From an uncultured Pelagibacteraceae bacterium (GTDB lineage: Bacteria > Pseudomonadota > Alphaproteobacteria > Pelagibacterales > Pelagibacteraceae), in assembly GCA_902619665.1 (NCBI GenBank), contig CACNFB010000003.1, forward strand, positions 77,527-122,407: 44,881 bases of DNA, read 5' to 3'. Positions 39,021-44,881 of this stretch are shown one piece after another (the stretch's first letter is position 1; every line of letters begins with the position of its first letter). Position numbers and translations under genes: made by a program. Under the pieces are notes generated by a model. The model was not told the DNA's origin. It made no database searches and saw nothing but the letters and a program-made list of their open reading frames with translations.

Positions 39021-39536
39021 ATGAAAACTATTTGTGATTGGCATAATTGTAATAAAATTGGAGAGTACAGGGCTCCAGTAGAGAAAGATAACAGTAAAAA
39101 ATATAGATTACTGTGTTTAGAACACATAAAAGAATTTAATAAAAGTTGGAATTATTTTGAAAACATGAATGACACAGAAATTTTGGAATTTATTAAAGCC
39201 GACATGACTTGGCATAAGCCAACCCAAAATTTTAGTGCACAAGACAATTTTTTTAAAATATTGTGGAACAATGCTTTAAATGAAAACTTAGATAAAAATA
39301 GTTTTGATAAAATTAATTCCAAGTCATTAAATTTTAATTTTACTGACAAAGACTTGAAGGCTTTTGATATTTTGGGCTTAGATGTTACTAGAAATTGGGA
39401 AAATATAAGATCAAAGTTTAAAAAACTTGTTAAAAAATTTCATCCTGATATGAATGCAGGGAATAGGAAATTCGAAGAAAAACTTAAAATAATAACTTTA
39501 GCTTATACGCAACTAAAAAGGGCTTTGAAAAAATGA
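39021..39536 (+). CDS. J-domain protein with N-terminal Cys/His site (cobS-associated)
   Basis: The 171-residue product has an N-terminal CxxxxC and CxxH arrangement (Cys5, Cys10, Cys32, His35), a likely zinc site, followed by SWNYFENMND, and a C-terminal J-domain with HPD at residues 141-143. The pattern, including GEYRAP and LCLEHIKEFN, is the alphaproteobacterial J-protein that precedes cobS in many genomes. It overlaps cobS by four bases, so the J-protein, CobS and CobT are made together. It should act with DnaK; the client is unknown. Confidence 0.9.
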   Translation: MKTICDWHNCNKIGEYRAPVEKDNSKKYRLLCLEHIKEFNKSWNYFENMNDTEILEFIKADMTWHKPTQNFSAQDNFFKILWNNALNENLDKNSFDKINSKSLNFNFTDKDLKAFDILGLDVTRNWENIRSKFKKLVKKFHPDMNAGNRKFEEKLKIITLAYTQLKRALKK

Positions 39537-40501
39537 ATAATGAATTGAATATTGTACCAAGTATAAAATTGTCTGTTAAACAAACTTTTGGAATTGATAG
39601 TAATTTAGAAGTTGATGCTTTTGAAAAAAAAAATGAATTTGTTCCAGAAATAGATAAAAATTATAAATTTGATAGAGATACTACAATTGCAATATTATCT
39701 GGTTTTTCTTTTAACAAAAGAGTTTTAGTCCAAGGTTATCATGGAACTGGAAAATCAACTCATATAGAACAAATAGCTGCTAGACTTAATTGGCCATGCG
39801 TTAGAGTAAATTTAGATAGTCACATAAGTAGAATAGATCTTATAGGCAAAGATGCTATTAAATTAAAAGATGGAAAACAAATTACAGAATTTCAAGAAGG
39901 TATTTTGCCTTGGTCAATTCAAAACCCTGTTGCTTTAGTTTTTGATGAATATGACGCTGGAAGACCAGATGTTATGTTCGTTATTCAAAGAATTTTGGAA
40001 GCGGAAGGAAACTTTACTTTGCTTGATAAAAATAAAGTTATCAAGCAAAATAAATATTTCAGACTTTTTGCTACCTCTAATACTGTTGGATTGGGAGATA
40101 CTTCAGGTCTTTACCATGGCACCCAACAAATAAACCAGGGTCAAATGGATAGATGGAACATAGTCACTACTTTAAATTATCTAAGTCTTGAAAAAGAAAT
40201 GGAGATCATTTTAGCAAAAAACAAGTCTTACAATAACGCTGAGGGTAAAGAAAAAATTTCAAATATGATTAAAGTAGCTACTTTAACTAGAAAAGGTTTT
40301 ATTGCTGGTGATATCTCAACTGTTATGAGTCCAAGAACAGTATTACATTGGGCAGACAATGCTGAAATATTTAAAAATTTAGGATATGCATTTAGAGTTA
40401 CTTTTTTAAATAAATGCGACGAGTCTGAAAAAAATATTATTTCTGAATATTATCAAAGATGTTTCGGAGAAGATTTACAAGAATCACTCATTAATTCCTA
40501 A
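39533..40501 (+). CDS. cobS: CobS-like AAA+ ATPase (MoxR type)
   Basis: The 322-residue ATPase has Walker [10 protein letters not shown] (residues 68-76, Lys74), Walker B ALVFDEYD, and the sensor-1 region [11 protein letters not shown]. It matches CobS, the ATPase part of aerobic cobaltochelatase, which works with a VWA protein, CobT. The pair CobST is also found in genomes without cobalamin synthesis, and no cobN or other cob gene is in this window. Six bases separate it from cobT. The name describes the family, not a proven role. Confidence 0.93.
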   Translation: MNNELNIVPSIKLSVKQTFGIDSNLEVDAFEKKNEFVPEIDKNYKFDRDTTIAILSGFSFNKRVLVQGYHGTGKSTHIEQIAARLNWPCVRVNLDSHISRIDLIGKDAIKLKDGKQITEFQEGILPWSIQNPVALVFDEYDAGRPDVMFVIQRILEAEGNFTLLDKNKVIKQNKYFRLFATSNTVGLGDTSGLYHGTQQINQGQMDRWNIVTTLNYLSLEKEMEIILAKNKSYNNAEGKEKISNMIKVATLTRKGFIAGDISTVMSPRTVLHWADNAEIFKNLGYAFRVTFLNKCDESEKNIISEYYQRCFGEDLQESLINS

Positions 40502-40506
40502 ATCTC

Positions 40507-42318
40507 ATGGAAAAAAAAAGAGAAATTCTAGAAGAACAAATTAAACAAGCCCTGACTTCAACCTTCAAAGTAATTTCAAATCATATAGAAGACAAAAATT
40601 CAAAAAATAAAGATTTGGAAATTAAAACATTAGATTTTTCAGAAATTAAAGATTTAAAATCTAAAAATGACTATATTAGATTAAGAGCGAATACTGACTC
40701 AAAAGCGTTGAAAATTAGATTTTCTAATCATGGTATTTTCATTAAAAATCAACCCAAAAATCCAGCCTTAAGCAAAATTTATGAATTATCTGAAAAAATA
40801 AGATGTGAAATGCTAGGTTCAAAAATGTTAAATGGTATTAAAAAAAATCTTGAAAATAATTATTACCAAAAAATAAATAATAAAAAATACCAAGATGTTA
40901 ATGCTAAAAAAGATATAAATGTACTTGACGCATTTGAGCTGTATATCATAGAAAAATTTTTTAAACTTAATTTAAGTGAAATTTCTCAAAAAACTCTGAG
41001 TTACTGGAGAAAAGATTTTGATAAAAATTTTGACAATCATATTAATTATTTAATAGATAATTTTGAAAACCAAGAAAATTATAATTCAAAGTTTTCGCAG
41101 TTGCTTGAAAAAATGGATATTTTTGAAAATCATCAAAATCAGGAAAGTAACCAAAACCAAGATAATCAAAATCAATCAAATAATGATAACTCTGGAGATG
41201 AAGAAAATAACGATAAACAAGATAGTCAAGATAAGGTAAGCGAGGATCAATTAAGTGTTGAAACTGATTATGATGTAAATCAATTTAGGATGGAAGAAGA
41301 TTCTGAAAAATCTGAAGAGTCAGGAGAAAGTCTTGAGAGAGTTACTCAAAAACTAAATCTAAATAAAAAAAATATTGAATATAAAGTTTTTACTTCAAAA
41401 TTTGATGAAATTGCAAAAGCAGAAAATTTAGAAAAAGAGGAGGAGATTTTAAGACTAAGAAAAAACCTTGATCAACAGCTAATTAATTTTCAAGATTTAA
41501 TTACAAAATTAGCTAATAAACTACAAAGACAATTATTGGCCATACAAAATCGATCATGGGAGTATGACCTTGAAGAGGGTTTATTAGACAGTTCTAAACT
41601 AACAAGAATTATAGTTGATCCGCAAAATTCTCTCTCTTTTAAAAAAGAAAAGGATTTTGAATTCAAAGATACAATAGTTACCCTATTAATTGATAATTCT
41701 GGTTCAATGCGGGGAAGACCGATAACTATTGCAGCATTGTGTGCAGACATTTTATCTAGAACATTAGAAAGATGTAATGTCAAAGTAGAAATTTTGGGTT
41801 TTACTACAAAAAATTGGAAGGGTGGTGAGTCTAGAGAGGAGTGGAATAAAAATGGAAAACCTCAGTATCCAGGAAGATTAAATGATTTAAGACATATAAT
41901 TTATAAAAGTGCAGATTCTAATTGGAGACAATCAAAAAAGAATTTAGGCCTTATGTTGAAAGAAGGATTACTTAAAGAAAATATAGATGGTGAAGCAATA
42001 CTTTGGGCGTTTAATAGGCTAAAAAAAAGAAAAGAGGAGAGAAAAATTTTAATGGTAATTTCTGATGGAGCGCCGGTTGATGACTCTACATTGTCAGTAA
42101 ATTCTGGAGACTTTTTAGAAAAACATCTAAAAAAAGTTGTAAAGACTATTCAAGACAATAAAGATTTTGAAATCCTGGCTATAGGTATTGGTCATGACGT
42201 GTCCCGTTATTATAAAAAAGCTATAAAAATTACAGATGTACAAGAGCTTGGAGATGTAATGATAAAACAATTAAGCCAATTATTTGATAACAAAACCAAA
42301 AAAAAAACTTATCACTAG
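40507..42318 (+). CDS. cobT: CobT-like VWA-domain protein
   Basis: The 603-residue product has an N-terminal helical domain, a low-complexity Asn/Gln/Asp/Glu-rich linker (about residues 205-265), and a C-terminal VWA domain with the MIDAS motif DNSGSM at residues 396-401 and the SDGAP segment near residue 520. It pairs with CobS as the large subunit of the chelatase ATPase. The gene stop overlaps the convergent regB stop by four bases. The complex probably remodels an unknown partner if cobalamin synthesis is absent. Confidence 0.93.
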   Translation: MEKKREILEEQIKQALTSTFKVISNHIEDKNSKNKDLEIKTLDFSEIKDLKSKNDYIRLRANTDSKALKIRFSNHGIFIKNQPKNPALSKIYELSEKIRCEMLGSKMLNGIKKNLENNYYQKINNKKYQDVNAKKDINVLDAFELYIIEKFFKLNLSEISQKTLSYWRKDFDKNFDNHINYLIDNFENQENYNSKFSQLLEKMDIFENHQNQESNQNQDNQNQSNNDNSGDEENNDKQDSQDKVSEDQLSVETDYDVNQFRMEEDSEKSEESGESLERVTQKLNLNKKNIEYKVFTSKFDEIAKAENLEKEEEILRLRKNLDQQLINFQDLITKLANKLQRQLLAIQNRSWEYDLEEGLLDSSKLTRIIVDPQNSLSFKKEKDFEFKDTIVTLLIDNSGSMRGRPITIAALCADILSRTLERCNVKVEILGFTTKNWKGGESREEWNKNGKPQYPGRLNDLRHIIYKSADSNWRQSKKNLGLMLKEGLLKENIDGEAILWAFNRLKKRKEERKILMVISDGAPVDDSTLSVNSGDFLEKHLKKVVKTIQDNKDFEILAIGIGHDVSRYYKKAIKITDVQELGDVMIKQLSQLFDNKTKKKTYH

Positions 42319-43595
42319 ATTTTTTTCAAAAAAGTATTTTTCCAACTAATTATAACTTCTGCGCCAAGTCTTGTTTTTGAGTTTCTGCAAATAACCTTAG
42401 CTTTATTTCTTTCTAATAAAGTCTTGCCAATAAAGATACCTAAACCCAAACCTGATTTATTATTGTTTTTATTAGATGAGGATTTAATATAGGGTTCTCC
42501 AATTTTCCCAAGAATATCTTTCGGATATCCATTTCCATCATCTTCTATTGAAATTTCTGTAGTTTCATTATTGCTTTTAATGGAAACATATATTTTTTTT
42601 TTAGCAAACTTATTTGCATTGCCAATGAAATTTCTAATTCCGTATATAATTTCAATAATTTTTGAAATTTTAAAAGAGTTCGCATCTTGACTCAGATTTA
42701 TTATAAATTGTTTATCTGATATCTCTTTGAAGGATTTAACGATTTCTGAGACATATTCTGAAATAGATAATTCCTGATTTATAAAATCGTCTTCTTGAGA
42801 TGGGTTTAGAGACAATTTTTTCAAAATTTGACCACACCTCTCTACTTGGCTGACTAATAATTCAATGTCTTTTTTTATGTCTTTTTGATCTTTAAATTGT
42901 TTGTACATATCTTGTGATATAACTTTTATAGTTGAAAGAGGTGTATTTAGAGAGTGTGCTGCGGCTGCAGCTTGACCACCAAGGGAGACTAATTCGTGCT
43001 CTTTTGCAATAACTTGCTCTAATTTATCTAGGGCCTCTTTTCTTAATATGGATTCTCTACCAAATGTAATAGCAAAATAATTTAAGAATATTAAGGCTAT
43101 TATGAGTGATGTTGGGATTGCATAATAATAAAAATTATTTACCAGAATTTTGTTTGTGCCAGGATAAGTCAATTCAATATGATAAAATGTTAATAAAATT
43201 ATAGATAAAATCGTTAGACAAATAAGTGATAAGCTTGCTTTTAAATCAAGATTAGATGAGGAAAAAACACTTGGAATTATTAAAAATATTGAAAATGGAT
43301 TAAGAATTCCTCCAGAAAGATAAATTAAAGAACTTAGTTGTAAGATGTCTACTAATAAAAATATAAATGATGCCCTATTTGATAGAATATTTTTTTGATA
43401 AAAATAGACTAAAAATAAGTTTGACAATATTCCAAGAAATATTATTGAATTTGTTAAGTAAATATTAAATTCAAATTTGAAAATGAAATAGACAATATTA
43501 ATAGTTAAAAATTGACCAATTATACCTATCCACCTTAGGTTAATGTAAGTGGACTTGTTTAAAGAATATATTTTAGAAACAGGAAATGTTTCCAT
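42315..43595 (-). CDS. regB: Redox sensor histidine kinase RegB/PrrB/ActS
   Basis: The 426-residue product has six membrane helices, a redox/quinone box GGILNPF (residues 95-101), the phosphorylated His214 in [14 protein letters not shown], and the redox-active Cys254 in ERCGQIL. The His-Cys distance of 40 residues equals that between His225 and Cys265 of Rhodobacter RegB. The ATPase domain has N-box GNANKF and G-box GLGLGIF. RegB responds to the quinone pool and redox state and signals to RegA, which is not in this window. It starts five bases after the gyrB stop, so the two genes are probably co-transcribed. Confidence 0.95.
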   Translation of the reverse strand: METFPVSKIYSLNKSTYINLRWIGIIGQFLTINIVYFIFKFEFNIYLTNSIIFLGILSNLFLVYFYQKNILSNRASFIFLLVDILQLSSLIYLSGGILNPFSIFLIIPSVFSSSNLDLKASLSLICLTILSIILLTFYHIELTYPGTNKILVNNFYYYAIPTSLIIALIFLNYFAITFGRESILRKEALDKLEQVIAKEHELVSLGGQAAAAAHSLNTPLSTIKVISQDMYKQFKDQKDIKKDIELLVSQVERCGQILKKLSLNPSQEDDFINQELSISEYVSEIVKSFKEISDKQFIINLSQDANSFKISKIIEIIYGIRNFIGNANKFAKKKIYVSIKSNNETTEISIEDDGNGYPKDILGKIGEPYIKSSSNKNNNKSGLGLGIFIGKTLLERNKAKVICRNSKTRLGAEVIISWKNTFLKKI

Positions 43596-43600
43596 ATTTT

Positions 43601-44881
<1,281 letters not shown>

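Noticed and set aside
38996-39127. N-terminal extension of bolA
   Set aside because: It would overlap the divergent J-protein gene for over 100 bases and precede the BolA fold with unrelated sequence.

Overview
The window is a continuous, gene-dense, very AT-rich chromosomal segment that looks like a SAR11-type (Pelagibacterales) alphaproteobacterium. The reasons are the strong A/T codon bias with long A and T tracts, near-zero intergenic space, many overlapping genes, small versions of standard proteins, and gene neighbourhoods typical of Alphaproteobacteria: the aroK-aroB/bolA/J-protein/cobS-cobT block, msbA-waaA-lpxK-acyltransferase-DUF2093, and a RegB-type redox sensor kinase. The organism assignment is inference from composition and gene content. 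I see no tRNA, rRNA, CRISPR array, insertion sequence or prophage, and no gene-free stretch longer than about 170 bases.

Layout. Positions 1-4517 (minus strand) hold rsmE followed by the aa3-type cytochrome c oxidase genes ctaC, ctaD, ctaB, a 41-residue membrane protein and the start of ctaG/cox11, which runs off the left edge. Positions 4538-7637 (plus) are a tightly packed five-gene run: L-2-haloacid dehalogenase, tandem CDGSH protein, DoxX, pirin and quinone oxidoreductase. A convergent DUF2721 gene follows. Positions 8087-13720 (plus) carry ubiA and an outer-membrane lipid A/Kdo set (msbA-like exporter, waaA, lpxK, LpxL-like acyltransferase), then DUF2093 (minus) and purD-rsmD (plus). Positions 15755-22190 (minus) hold a HAD-IIA hydrolase, ribF, ileS, lspA, a DUF3035 lipoprotein and a short pgi. 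Positions 22259-24350 are groES-groEL with a recognisable promoter, two strong ribosome binding sites and a rho-independent terminator.

Positions 24461-26011 (minus) encode three integral membrane proteins (YczE-like, an unknown one, PsiE-like). Next come a secreted DUF6134 protein, a lysine-rich coiled-coil protein of unknown function, a DapA-family aldolase, a GT9 glycosyltransferase and a membrane-anchored J-protein. Positions 30432-32976 are oligopeptidase B plus an overlapping SET-domain methyltransferase. Positions 32966-35156 (minus) are def-fmt-truA. Positions 35188-37090 hold two exported or membrane proteins of unknown function. Positions 37147-42318 hold aroK-aroB, bolA (minus), a J-protein, cobS and cobT. 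The right edge (minus) is gyrB (5' end missing) followed five bases later by regB.

The window is mostly housekeeping. The parts that deserve a second look are the cobS/cobT/J-protein module with no cobalamin gene beside it, the haloacid dehalogenase-CDGSH-DoxX-pirin-Qor run, the lysine-rich coiled-coil protein, the SET-domain protein, the gyrB-regB arrangement, and lineage-specific changes in IleS and GyrB. I do not see a clearly new defence, mobile or RNA system.
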